Source: [Flexibacter] sp. ATCC 35208 (GTDB taxonomy: Bacteria > Bacteroidota > Bacteroidia > Chitinophagales > Chitinophagaceae). From it: 64,000 nt of DNA. Made by a program: the position numbers and the translations under genes. The stretch's first letter is position 1, and every line of letters starts with the position of its first letter. The notes under the pieces were generated by a model that saw only the letters and a program-made list of their open reading frames with translations, searched no databases and was not told the DNA's origin. The stretch covers positions 92,578 to 156,577 of the forward strand of contig NZ_MTKN01000005.1 of NCBI RefSeq assembly GCF_001975825.1. Direction: 5' to 3'. Below are positions 1 through 7,603 of this stretch, in pieces.

Positions 1-2342
1 ATTGGAGGGTCCTGTTGTGGACGCTGACCACGATCACCGCCATCGCGGTCACCACGGAAACCACCACGGTCGCCGCCTCTGCTTCCACCGCGGTCACCAC
101 CACGATCATTGCGGAAACCACCACGGTCGCCACCTCTGCCACCACGATCACCGCCATCACGACGATCGCCACGGTCACCTCTATCACCACGCTCCGGACG
201 GTCACCTTCAGGTCTTTCTACATAACCCTCTGGTTTTGGCATCAGGATACGACGGCTCAGTTTGAATTTGCCGGTCTTAGGATCAGTACCTACCAGTTTC
301 ACTTTCACTTTCTCACCTTCGGTCAGCACGCCTTCCATATTTTCCAGGCGTTTCCAGGAAACTTCAGAAATATGCAGCAAGCCTTGTTTACCAGGCAGGA
401 ATTCAACGAAAGCACCGTAAGGCATTACTGATTTTACAGTAGACTCATACACTTCACCGATCTCTGGCACCGCAACGATACCTTTAATCCATGTGAGTGC
501 TTTTTCCAGGCCTTCTTTCTGTGCAGAGAAGATGCTCACTTCGCCGGTTTCACCAACTTCTTCGATGTTGATGGTGGTACCGGTTTCACGCTGGATCTCC
601 TGAATCACCTTACCACCTGGTCCTATCACAGCACCAATGAATTCGCGGTCGATGATCAGTTTCTCCATACGAGGAGCGTGTGGTTTTGGTTCAGGACGGG
701 CACCTTCGAGGCAACCGTACATTGCATCGATGATGTGCAGACGACCTTTACGAGCCTGTTCCAATGCTTTACGCATTACGTCCATGCTCAGACCGTCTAC
801 CTTGATATCCATCTGGATACCACAGATACCGTCGCGGGTACCAGTTACTTTAAAGTCCATATCACCCAGGTGATCTTCATCTCCGAGGATGTCTGTCAGT
901 ACAGCCCATTTGCCATCAGAAGCACGGGAGATCAGACCCATTGCCACACCAGATACGTGTTTAGGCAAAGGTACACCCGCATCCATCAGCGCCAGGGAAC
1001 CAGCACAAACAGTCGCCATTGAAGAAGAACCGTTTGATTCCAGGATATCGGATACTACACGTACTGTGTAAGCATACTCACTACCTGGCATCATCTGCCT
1101 CAGGGAACGCATAGCCAGGTTACCATGACCTACTTCACGACGGCCAGGACCACGCATTGGCTTTACTTCACCTGTAGAGAACGGAGGGAAGTTATAATGG
1201 AGGATAAATTTAGAATACTTGGAAGTGGCAGCGCTTTCGATCAGCAGCTCATCATCCGGAGTACCGAGGGTAACAGTAGTCAGAGACTGTGTTTCACCAC
1301 GTGTAAACAGGGCAGAACCGTGAGGAGAAGGCAGAATATCAACTTCCATGTTCAGCGGACGAACCTGATCGAGGCTACGGCCATCGAGACGAACGCTTTC
1401 GTCCAGGATCATGTTACGGATTACCTCTTTTTCGAGGTCATGGAAATATCTGCCTACCAGTGCTGCATCTTCATCAGGCAGTTCGCCGAGAGATTCTTTC
1501 AGTTCTTCACTGATCTTCTCAAAAGCATCACCACGCTCATGTTTGCCAGAACCGGACTTAGCTACTGCCAGGATAGGGTCTTTAGCAAATGCAATGATCT
1601 TCGCTTTCAGTTCCTCATTTTCATAAGGCAGTACGTAATCACGTTTAGCAGTTACGCCAGCCAGGTCACGCAGTTGTTCCTGCGCTTTCACCTGAACACG
1701 GATCGCGTCATGAGCGAATTCAATTGCTTTAATAATATCTTCCTCACTACATTCCTTGCTCTCACCTTCCACCATCATGATGTTCTTTTCAGTAGCACCG
1801 ATGATAAAGTCCATGTCAGCTTTTTCCAGCTGGGAACGGTTTGGATTTATAACTAATTGCCCTTCAATGCGGGCAACTCTTACTTCAGAAATGATTTCCT
1901 GTACAGGTACATCAGATACTGCGAGTGCAGCAGATGCAGCCAGACATGCCAGCGCATCAGGAACTACCTCAGTATCGGAAGATACCAGGGTAACCAATAC
2001 CTGTACATCGCAAAAATAATTATCCGGGAACAAAGGGCGCAGTGCGCGGTCGATCAAACGTGATATTAAAACTTCGTAGTCAGATAATTTCCCTTCTCTC
2101 TTGAAGAAAGAACCTGGGATACGACCAGCAGAAGCAAATTTTTCCTGATAATCAACTGTTAGGGGAAAGAATGACTGTCCGGCTTTGGGTGTTTTGTTGG
2201 CTACAACAGTAGCTAAGAGGATACAATTTCCCAGACGAACCGTAACAGCACCATCAGCCTGGCGGGCTAACTTACCAGTCTCAAGAGTGACTATGCGGCC
2301 ATCTCCTATATCGAAATTAACTGATTTAGGTGTCAGATTCAT
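1..2342 (-). CDS. pnp: Polyribonucleotide nucleotidyltransferase (PNPase), 3' end cut by window edge
   Basis: Phosphorolytic 3'-5' exoribonuclease of mRNA decay, acting in the cytoplasm as a trimer. The frame runs without a stop from an ATG at 2342 to the window edge, so about 780 residues are visible and the true C-terminus lies outside. The N-terminus (NFDIGDGRIVTLETGKLARQ, then FFPLTVDYQEKFASAGRIPG) is typical of the first RNase PH domain, and the reverse strand at about 240-480 encodes the S1 domain ending in KLSRRILMPKPEGY. After it comes a tail of at least 70 residues built from GDRGD, RGG and GGDRGG units, not part of the classical PNPase core. It lies downstream of rpsO, as in many bacteria, with a strong hairpin between the two genes. 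Identification is secure; only the stop position is unknown. Confidence 0.97.
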   Translation of the reverse strand, partial: MNLTPKSVNFDIGDGRIVTLETGKLARQADGAVTVRLGNCILLATVVANKTPKAGQSFFPLTVDYQEKFASAGRIPGSFFKREGKLSDYEVLISRLIDRALRPLFPDNYFCDVQVLVTLVSSDTEVVPDALACLAASAALAVSDVPVQEIISEVRVARIEGQLVINPNRSQLEKADMDFIIGATEKNIMMVEGESKECSEEDIIKAIEFAHDAIRVQVKAQEQLRDLAGVTAKRDYVLPYENEELKAKIIAFAKDPILAVAKSGSGKHERGDAFEKISEELKESLGELPDEDAALVGRYFHDLEKEVIRNMILDESVRLDGRSLDQVRPLNMEVDILPSPHGSALFTRGETQSLTTVTLGTPDDELLIESAATSKYSKFILHYNFPPFSTGEVKPMRGPGRREVGHGNLAMRSLRQMMPGSEYAYTVRVVSDILESNGSSSMATVCAGSLALMDAGVPLPKHVSGVAMGLISRASDGKWAVLTDILGDEDHLGDMDFKVTGTRDGICGIQMDIKVDGLSMDVMRKALEQARKGRLHIIDAMYGCLEGARPEPKPHAPRMEKLIIDREFIGAVIGPGGKVIQEIQRETGTTINIEEVGETGEVSIFSAQKEGLEKALTWIKGIVAVPEIGEVYESTVKSVMPYGAFVEFLPGKQGLLHISEVSWKRLENMEGVLTEGEKVKVKLVGTDPKTGKFKLSRRILMPKPEGYVERPEGDRPERGDRGDRGDRRDGGDRGGRGGDRGGFRNDRGGDRGGSRGGDRGGFRGDRDGGDRGQRPQQDPP

Positions 2343-2371
2343 AATAAAGTGAAGATTAAAATGGTATACCT

Positions 2372-2410
2372 AAAAAAAAGCTATTCCCAACCTTATAAGT
2401 TGGGAATAGC
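2372..2410 (-). terminator. Intrinsic terminator/attenuator between rpsO and pnp
   Basis: A perfect 12-bp inverted repeat (gctattcccaac / gttgggaatagc, arms 2399-2410 and 2380-2391, 7-nt loop) is followed on the minus strand by a run of eight T. It sits 20 bp after the rpsO stop and ends only 30 bp before the pnp start codon. Any pnp transcript from the rpsO promoter must read through it. Confidence 0.85.
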
Positions 2411-2430
2411 GTTATAAAAAAGTTTCAGTT

Positions 2431-2703
2431 TTATTTTCTGAGACCTAACTTCTCAATCAGTGCGCGGTACCCTGTGAGGTTTGTTTTAGACAGGTAAGAG
2501 AGCAAACGCTTTCTCTGACCTACCATTTTCATTAAACCGCGGTGTGTAGAAAAGTCCTTTTTGTTTTCTTTCAGGTGACTGGAAATGCTGTTGATACGCT
2601 CCGTCAGCAGTGCAACTTGTGCTTCTACGGAGCCTGTATTTTTCTCGCTTCCACCAAATTCTTTAAAAATATTGGCTTTCTTTTCAACAGTTAAGTAAGA
2701 CAT
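2431..2703 (-). CDS. rpsO: 30S ribosomal protein S15
   Basis: Primary 16S rRNA-binding protein of the small subunit platform. The 90-residue length is normal for the family, and the sequence contains the conserved TGSVEAQVALLTERI, HLKENKKDFSTHRGL and VGQRKRLLSYL blocks that contact helices of 16S rRNA. It starts with ATG at 2703. An exact TACCTTTG -7 element lies about 50 bp upstream, and a strong terminator follows the stop. The rpsO-pnp order is the usual one. In E. coli this transcript is processed by RNase III and controlled by PNPase; whether that holds here is not visible from the sequence. Confidence 0.98.
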   Translation of the reverse strand: MSYLTVEKKANIFKEFGGSEKNTGSVEAQVALLTERINSISSHLKENKKDFSTHRGLMKMVGQRKRLLSYLSKTNLTGYRALIEKLGLRK

Positions 2704-2755
2704 CTTGTAATAAATAATAAAATGATAAAGGTTATTAGTCGCTATTTTTCCGGGG

Positions 2756-2763
2756 CAAAGGTA
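2756..2763 (-). promoter_or_regulatory. Bacteroidetes -7 element for rpsO
   Basis: Exact match to TAnnTTTG (TACCTTTG read on the minus strand), about 52 bp upstream of the rpsO start. The -33 position shows only a weak match, so the call rests on the -7 box. Confidence 0.6.
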
Positions 2764-2868
2764 GAATAAAATTATTAATTAACCATCATAAGTAAAAATA
2801 TTCCCTCCGGAGTAGAGGCTGTCGCCCCCCGGCTAGGAATTTTACACCCGGATTATAAGCTGTTTCTT

Positions 2869-3564
2869 TTATACAAAGTTGACGGTGGCATGGTCAGACA
2901 CACGTCCGTTCTCCGTTCTCAGCACTCTTGACGGAAATTTCTGTAATAATATATAGTCATGCGTAGCCATCACCACTGCTGCCCCCTCTTCCCGGCTGAT
3001 ACGGAATAATAACTGCATAATACCGTCGGAAGTTTCTGGATCCAGATTGCCCGTAGGCTCATCTGCCAGGATCAGCTTAGGCGAGTTCAGCATAGCACGG
3101 GCTATATCCACACGCTGCTGCTCTCCCCCACTCAGTTCGTAGGGCATTTTGAAGCCTTTGGTGGTCAGACCCACCTTTTCCAGCACGTCGTCAATCTTTT
3201 CTTCCATCCTCTTTTTGTCTTCCCAGCCAATGGCACGCAGCACAAATTTCAGGTTGTCATGCACATTTCTGTCCGTCAGCAGCTGGAAGTCCTGGAATAC
3301 CACTCCCAGGTTACGGCGCAGGTAAGGTACCTTTTTCCAGTCCATCTTTTTCAGGTCAAATCCTACTACCTGACCGGAACCCTCTTTCAGGGCCAGGTCG
3401 CCGTACAGGGTTTTCAGCAGACTGGACTTGCCTGTTCCCGTCTTTCCTATCAGGTATACAAATTCACCCTTGTTCACCGTAATATTTACATCTGACAAGA
3501 TCAGGGAACTACCCTGATATATATTGACGTTTGATAACTGTATAATCGGTTGTTCTGCGCTCAT
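2869..3564 (-). CDS. ftsE: FtsE-type ABC transporter ATP-binding protein
   Basis: Cytoplasmic ATPase of the FtsEX class, which in other bacteria couples ATP hydrolysis through FtsX to cell-wall hydrolases at the septum. The 231 residues show Walker A GKTGTGKS (40-47), signature LSGGEQQ (144-150), Walker B LILADEP (164-170) and switch His202. Overall similarity is to FtsE (NVNIYQGSSLILSDVN, VFQDFQLL, TRNV-like DRNVHDNLKFVLRAIGW). The partner ftsX is not adjacent, common in Bacteroidetes but it leaves a LolD/MacB-type ATPase as an alternative. It is transcribed divergently from the blaI-like gene; a TATTTTTG -7 box is read on the minus strand at 3592-3599. Confidence 0.85.
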   Translation of the reverse strand: MSAEQPIIQLSNVNIYQGSSLILSDVNITVNKGEFVYLIGKTGTGKSSLLKTLYGDLALKEGSGQVVGFDLKKMDWKKVPYLRRNLGVVFQDFQLLTDRNVHDNLKFVLRAIGWEDKKRMEEKIDDVLEKVGLTTKGFKMPYELSGGEQQRVDIARAMLNSPKLILADEPTGNLDPETSDGIMQLLFRISREEGAAVVMATHDYILLQKFPSRVLRTENGRVSDHATVNFV

Positions 3565-3591
3565 GTACTTTTGAAAATGGGTTTAGTATAA

Positions 3592-3599
3592 CAAAAATA
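3592..3599 (-). promoter_or_regulatory. Candidate -7 element for ftsE
   Basis: TATTTTTG on the minus strand matches TAnnTTTG exactly, 28 bp upstream of the ftsE start codon. No convincing -33 TTTG is seen at the usual distance. Confidence 0.4.
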
Positions 3600-3616
3600 G
3601 CTAAATCCATGCTAGA

Positions 3617-3647
3617 TTGTTAGAACTAATTTATTAGTTTACATTAT
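3617..3647 (+). promoter_or_regulatory. Candidate promoter and BlaI-type operator
   Basis: The perfect palindrome AACTAAT-TT-ATTAGTT (3624-3639) lies 20 bp upstream of the blaI-like start. It fits between a possible -33 TTG (3617-3619) and a partial -7 box TACATTAT (3640-3647). BlaI/MecI repressors bind dyads overlapping their own promoter, so this is the natural autoregulatory operator; the assignment is inferred from position and symmetry. Confidence 0.55.
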
Positions 3648-3659
3648 AAATTAAGCGAC

Positions 3660-4034
3660 ATGTCGGGGATAAAAACATTGACCAAAGCAGAAGAACAGAT
3701 TATGCAGGCCTTGTGGCAGATAGGACCTGCCTTTGTAAAAGACATTATTGAAACCCTTCCTGAGCCAAAACCGCATTATAATACGATCAGTACGCTGGTG
3801 AAGATCCTGATTGATAAAGGATTTGTGGATTTTAAGGCGTATGGGAAGTCACATCAGTATTTTCCATTGATTACCAAAGAAGCGTATAGTCAGAATACGC
3901 TGCAGCAGATGGCAAAGGGGTACTTTGCAGGTTCTTTTAAAAATATGGTGTCTTTTTTTGTGAAAAAAAACGATCTCAGCATCTTAGAATTAGAATCTCT
4001 GCTGGAACAAATCAAAAAAGCTGAAAAGAAATGA
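3660..4034 (+). CDS. BlaI/MecI/CopY family transcriptional repressor
   Basis: A 124-residue winged-helix repressor of the penicillinase repressor family. The N-terminal half (LTKAEEQIMQALWQIGPAFV, then YNTISTLVKILIDKGFVD) is the DNA-binding domain; the C-terminal half provides dimerisation and the cleavage site used in BlaR/BlaI-type signalling. The stop codon overlaps the next start (ATGA), so it is translationally coupled to the M56 protease gene, the standard sensor/repressor pairing. A palindrome just upstream is a likely operator. No beta-lactamase gene is present in the window; in Bacteroidetes such pairs are often associated with TonB-domain proteins, as here. The inducing signal is unknown. 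Confidence 0.93.
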   Translation: MSGIKTLTKAEEQIMQALWQIGPAFVKDIIETLPEPKPHYNTISTLVKILIDKGFVDFKAYGKSHQYFPLITKEAYSQNTLQQMAKGYFAGSFKNMVSFFVKKNDLSILELESLLEQIKKAEKK

Positions 4035-5206
4035 TGCTTCCGTATATCATTAAGGTATTGATCTGCTCAGGGGTGTTGTACTGTTATTATGCAATAGCAT
4101 TGAAGAATAGTACCCTGCATACATGGAATAGAGTCTTTTTGCTGGTGGCGCCGGTAATTGCATTAGTGCTGCCACTGATACAGTTTCCTTTTGTGCAGCA
4201 GGGGATGATGATGAAGATGCTGGCGGTGAGGGCGTATGCTTCCGGCCCTGTTTCAGCATCAGGCGATTCTTTTAATGTAGAGACCTTATTATATACCTTA
4301 TATATACTGGTAGGCATTTTTTTGGGGGGCCGTATAGTGCTGAACTGGAGGAAACTACGGCAACTGGCTTTGCAGGGAGAAGTAAAAGAGGATTCGGGGT
4401 ACAGGATTATCCGGCATGCTGCTGTGGAGTCACCCTTTTCTTTCTTTAACCAGATCTTTTTGAATGATCGTTTGGAGGAACCTGTATTGCGACACGAACT
4501 GGCGCATGTGCAGGGATATCATACCATAGATAAATTGTGGATGGAGGTGGTTTGTGCAGTGTGCTGGTGCAATCCTTTCTTTTATTTAATGAAGAGAGAG
4601 CTTGCGATGGTCCATGAGTTCATAGCAGATAAGGCAGCTGCTTCGGATATGCAGGCCGACTATGCAAAGCTGCTGTTGCAAACAGCCTTGCACACATCTT
4701 CCCTCGCAGGGGTGAGTACATTTGGACAATCGCCGGTGAAGAGAAGGATCACGATGTTGCTTGCAGATAAGACGAATTACATATTTATAAAGAAGACTTT
4801 TATTATCCCTATAGCTATTGTTTTATTGCTGATTATGGGTAGTCAGCGACCCACCATGGCAGTAACCAGCCCTGCTGCCATGGATGAGGTGTTTACTTTT
4901 GTAGAGCATCCGCCGGCGTATATGGGTGGTGAGGAGGAGCTGGTGAAGTACCTGTCGCAGCATATTCATTATCCGAAGGAGGCGCAGAAAGCAGGTGTGA
5001 AGGGAACGGTGTTTGTGCAGTTTGTAGTGGGAGCGGATGGGGTGATACATGATGTAAAGACGGTGGGTAAACAGCATGGGTATGGGTTGGAGGAGGAAAG
5101 TATCAGGGTGGTGAAGGCGATGCCGAAGTGGGAACCGGGGTCACAGGAGGGGAAGAAGGTGAGTGTGATGTTTAATTTGCCGATCAGGTATGAAGTAGAA
5201 ATATGA
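4031..5206 (+). CDS. BlaR1-like M56 membrane metalloprotease with C-terminal TonB domain
   Basis: 391 residues. N-terminal transmembrane helices (about 5-22, 34-53, 86-104) lead into the M56 peptidase region with the zinc motif HELAH (155-159) and downstream HEFIAD (195-200). A further membrane helix (about 256-270) is followed by a periplasmic TonB C-terminal-type domain (about 299-391: MGGEEELVKYL, HYPKEAQ, GTVFVQFVV, MPKWEPG). BlaR1 relatives sense a periplasmic signal and trigger cleavage of the partner repressor. Here the penicillin-binding sensor domain is replaced by a TonB-like domain, so the signal is probably not a beta-lactam. It overlaps the blaI-like gene by 4 bp and is followed 52 bp later by a protein with two more such domains. 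Confidence 0.9.
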   Translation: MMLPYIIKVLICSGVLYCYYAIALKNSTLHTWNRVFLLVAPVIALVLPLIQFPFVQQGMMMKMLAVRAYASGPVSASGDSFNVETLLYTLYILVGIFLGGRIVLNWRKLRQLALQGEVKEDSGYRIIRHAAVESPFSFFNQIFLNDRLEEPVLRHELAHVQGYHTIDKLWMEVVCAVCWCNPFFYLMKRELAMVHEFIADKAAASDMQADYAKLLLQTALHTSSLAGVSTFGQSPVKRRITMLLADKTNYIFIKKTFIIPIAIVLLLIMGSQRPTMAVTSPAAMDEVFTFVEHPPAYMGGEEELVKYLSQHIHYPKEAQKAGVKGTVFVQFVVGADGVIHDVKTVGKQHGYGLEEESIRVVKAMPKWEPGSQEGKKVSVMFNLPIRYEVEI

Positions 5207-5258
5207 TTCGTACTTCCTAAGCGTAAAAAATAAATATTTTCTTTAGTTTGCCGCCACT

Positions 5259-6107
5259 ATGCGACACATCATACCTGTATTATTTCTGTACCTGAGCACA
5301 ATTTCTCTCAACACCTTTGCACAATCCCCCGTCACAGATCCGACCGGAACGATCTATTACAAAACAGACGTCCCACCGGAATTTCCAGGTGGCGAAACGG
5401 CATTGGCCGATTTCTTAACCCATAATATTCATTACCCCCGCTCTGCACAGAAAAACAATGTACAGGGTACGGTATTTATCCAATTTGTTGTAGATGAAAA
5501 TGGTAACATCATCCATCCAATCAGTAAAAGTCCGAATACGGATACCTCATTACAGAGAGAAAGCTTAAGAGTAGTCAGTATCATGCCCCAATGGAAACCG
5601 GGTCTGGTAGATGGTAAACAGGTAGCTGTACAGTTCAATCTTCCTATCAGATACCGCCTGGAAGGATCAGGATCCTATTCCAACTTTTCTTATCTTGGGC
5701 CTGTTGTTCCTAAAACAGTAACGCCAAAAGATTCTGCACTCAATAAGATCTATTATACTAACCCGGCTAATAAACCTGAATTTCCAGGTGGCGATAATGG
5801 GTTAGTGAAGTACCTGAAAAAGAACTTCCAATACCCACAGGAAGCACTGGAATCTGGTATAGAAGGCACTGTCACAGTTCTATTTACTATCAATGGCGAA
5901 GGAGGGATTGAAAATGTAAGTACGATAAGTCCTAAGCTGGGTGGACATTTGGAAATGGAGGCTATCAGGCTGGTCAGGTCTATGCCTAAGTGGAAACCTG
6001 CGATGGAAAATGGGAAAGGTGTTCCGGCGCAATGTAATATTCCAATTGAATTCAGCCTGAAGGAATACTACTCTAAGAAGAAGAAGAAAGTATACCCGAT
6101 GTTTTAA
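5259..6107 (+). CDS. Exported protein with two TonB C-terminal domains
   Basis: 282 residues with a signal peptide (MRHIIPVLFLYLSTISLNTFA). Two homologous modules follow, about 35-130 and 165-268. Both carry PEFPGG, then HYP/QYP, GTV and MP(Q/K)WKPG landmarks of the TonB energy-transducer C-terminal family. There is no N-terminal anchor plus proline-rich spacer, so it is unlikely to be a canonical TonB; it is a soluble or loosely anchored periplasmic protein with duplicated modules. Its modules resemble the C-terminal domain of the upstream M56 protease, suggesting a shared ligand or interaction with it. Function is not known. Confidence 0.85.
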   Translation: MRHIIPVLFLYLSTISLNTFAQSPVTDPTGTIYYKTDVPPEFPGGETALADFLTHNIHYPRSAQKNNVQGTVFIQFVVDENGNIIHPISKSPNTDTSLQRESLRVVSIMPQWKPGLVDGKQVAVQFNLPIRYRLEGSGSYSNFSYLGPVVPKTVTPKDSALNKIYYTNPANKPEFPGGDNGLVKYLKKNFQYPQEALESGIEGTVTVLFTINGEGGIENVSTISPKLGGHLEMEAIRLVRSMPKWKPAMENGKGVPAQCNIPIEFSLKEYYSKKKKKVYPMF

Positions 6108-6111
6108 ATAG

Positions 6112-6145
6112 AAATAGGCTGATCAGTGATCAGCCTATTTTTCTG
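6112..6145. terminator. Bidirectional terminator
   Basis: Inverted repeat aaataggctgat / atcagcctattt (6112-6123, 6129-6140), followed by a T run on the plus strand. It lies between the convergent TonB-domain gene and purM. Confidence 0.75.
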
Positions 6146-6222
6146 AAAATAGTTTTCATTCCCTGTTGGTGAATTCCCTCTTTCATGAAGGTTTTTATTT
6201 AAAAGGAAAAATCTCTTTCATT

Positions 6223-7401
6223 TTAGTGATAAATAAACTCACCCTTTTCACTCCTCACCGTCACCTGTTTCTTCTCTGCCGCCTCTACCCTTCCTACTAT
6301 CTTCGCTTCTATATTAAAGCCCTCACTAATTTTAATAATATCCGCTGCTATCGCCTCAGGTACATACAATTCCATTCTATGACCCATATTAAACACCTGA
6401 TACATCTCCTTCCATCCTGTACCGGATTGCTCCTGTATCAGACTAAATAACGGTGGAATCGGGAACAGGTTATCCTTAATCACATGCACGTTGTCAACAA
6501 AGTGCAACACCTTTGTTTGCGCACCACCACTACAATGTACCAAACCATGAATCTGTGCACGATATCCTTCCAGCACTTTCTTAATCACCGGAGCATATGT
6601 ACGGGTTGGAGACAATACCAGTTTACCCGCATCAATACTACCAAAACCCGGTACCTCTACCTTATCTGTCAATGCTTTTTTACCACTGAAGATCAGGTCA
6701 TAAGGAATACCCGGATCATAGCTCTCCGGATATTTCTCCGCTATCGTTTTATTAAATACATCATGACGGGCAGAAGTCAGACCATTGCTGCCCATACCGC
6801 CATTGTAAGCTGTTTCGTAAGAAGCCTGACCATAAGAAGCCAGTCCCACAATCACATCACCCGCCTGAATGGTATGATTGGAAATCACGTCTGCTCTCTT
6901 CATTCTGCAGGTCACGGTAGAATCCACGATGATAGTACGTACCAGATCTCCTACATCCGCAGTTTCACCACCCGTAGAGAAAATGGAGATACCATACCCT
7001 CTCAGTTCTTCCAGGATCTCTTCCGTACCATTGATAATGGCAGCAATCACCTCACCAGGTATCAGTCCTTTATTACGTCCAATGGTAGAAGACAGGAGGA
7101 TGTTTTCAGTTGCACCTACGCACAGCAGGTCATCAATATTCATGATGATAGCATCCTGTGCAATACCTCTCCATACAGAAAGATCACCAGTTTCTTTCCA
7201 GTAAGTATAAGCCAGAGAAGATTTGGTACCAGCACCATCGGCATGCATGATATTGCAGTAATCTGCCTGTCCACCGAGAATATCGGGTACAATTTTGCAG
7301 AACGCTTTTGGAAACAGGCCCTTGTCAATGTTCTTTATCGCATTGTGCACGTCTTCTTTTCCAGCTGAAACACCGCGCTGGGCGTAGATATTCTGATCCA
7401 C
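6223..7401 (-). CDS. purM: Phosphoribosylformylglycinamidine cyclo-ligase (AIR synthetase)
   Basis: Fifth step of de novo purine synthesis: ATP-dependent ring closure of FGAM to AIR in the cytoplasm. The protein has 392 residues, somewhat longer than the roughly 345 of E. coli PurM, in line with the longer Bacteroidetes form. Recognisable blocks are YAQRGVSAGKEDVHNAI, HADGAGTKSSLAY, the ATP-binding DDLLCVGA region, FSTGGETADVGD and VHCSGGAQTKVLHF. The start at 7401 is preceded by a textbook promoter. It is monocistronic here, convergent with the TonB-domain gene. Confidence 0.96.
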   Translation of the reverse strand: MDQNIYAQRGVSAGKEDVHNAIKNIDKGLFPKAFCKIVPDILGGQADYCNIMHADGAGTKSSLAYTYWKETGDLSVWRGIAQDAIIMNIDDLLCVGATENILLSSTIGRNKGLIPGEVIAAIINGTEEILEELRGYGISIFSTGGETADVGDLVRTIIVDSTVTCRMKRADVISNHTIQAGDVIVGLASYGQASYETAYNGGMGSNGLTSARHDVFNKTIAEKYPESYDPGIPYDLIFSGKKALTDKVEVPGFGSIDAGKLVLSPTRTYAPVIKKVLEGYRAQIHGLVHCSGGAQTKVLHFVDNVHVIKDNLFPIPPLFSLIQEQSGTGWKEMYQVFNMGHRMELYVPEAIAADIIKISEGFNIEAKIVGRVEAAEKKQVTVRSEKGEFIYH

Positions 7402-7431
7402 CAGTTAATTTTAATGTGATTAATCAAAGTG

Positions 7432-7463
7432 CAAAAGTAACGGATTCCCCCTTCCCGCGCAAA
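7432..7463 (-). promoter_or_regulatory. purM promoter
   Basis: Minus-strand TTTG (7460-7463), 20-bp spacer, TACTTTTG (7432-7439): a full match to the Bacteroidetes primary sigma consensus, about 30 bp upstream of the purM start. Confidence 0.75.
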
Positions 7464-7494
7464 CCCTTCACTTTCAAATAGGCCGCAGGAGCAG

Positions 7495-7595
7495 GAGGAA
7501 TAATCAAAACAGACGAGAGGAATAATCAAAATGCACCGTCCCCTTTCAATCATTTATATCGAAATGTTGTAATTTGCATAGATATTTATATCGAA
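7495..7595 (+). repeat. Paired direct repeats upstream of ribF
   Basis: The 15-mer gaggaataatcaaaa occurs at 7495-7509 and 7517-7531. The 11-mer tttatatcgaa occurs at 7553-7563 and 7585-7595, the last copy 8 bp from the ribF start. Exact repeats in so short an intergenic region suggest regulator sites, but none can be named. Confidence 0.5.
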
Positions 7596-7603
7596 GGCGT
7601 ATT

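Noticed and set aside
2..431. His- and Thr-rich open frames on the plus strand
   Set aside because: They are antisense readings of the RGG-coding tail of pnp; composition follows the repeats on the other strand.
7402..7603. FMN riboswitch ahead of ribF
   Set aside because: The conserved RFN core (AGGGGCAG...GGGTG...CCC) is absent.
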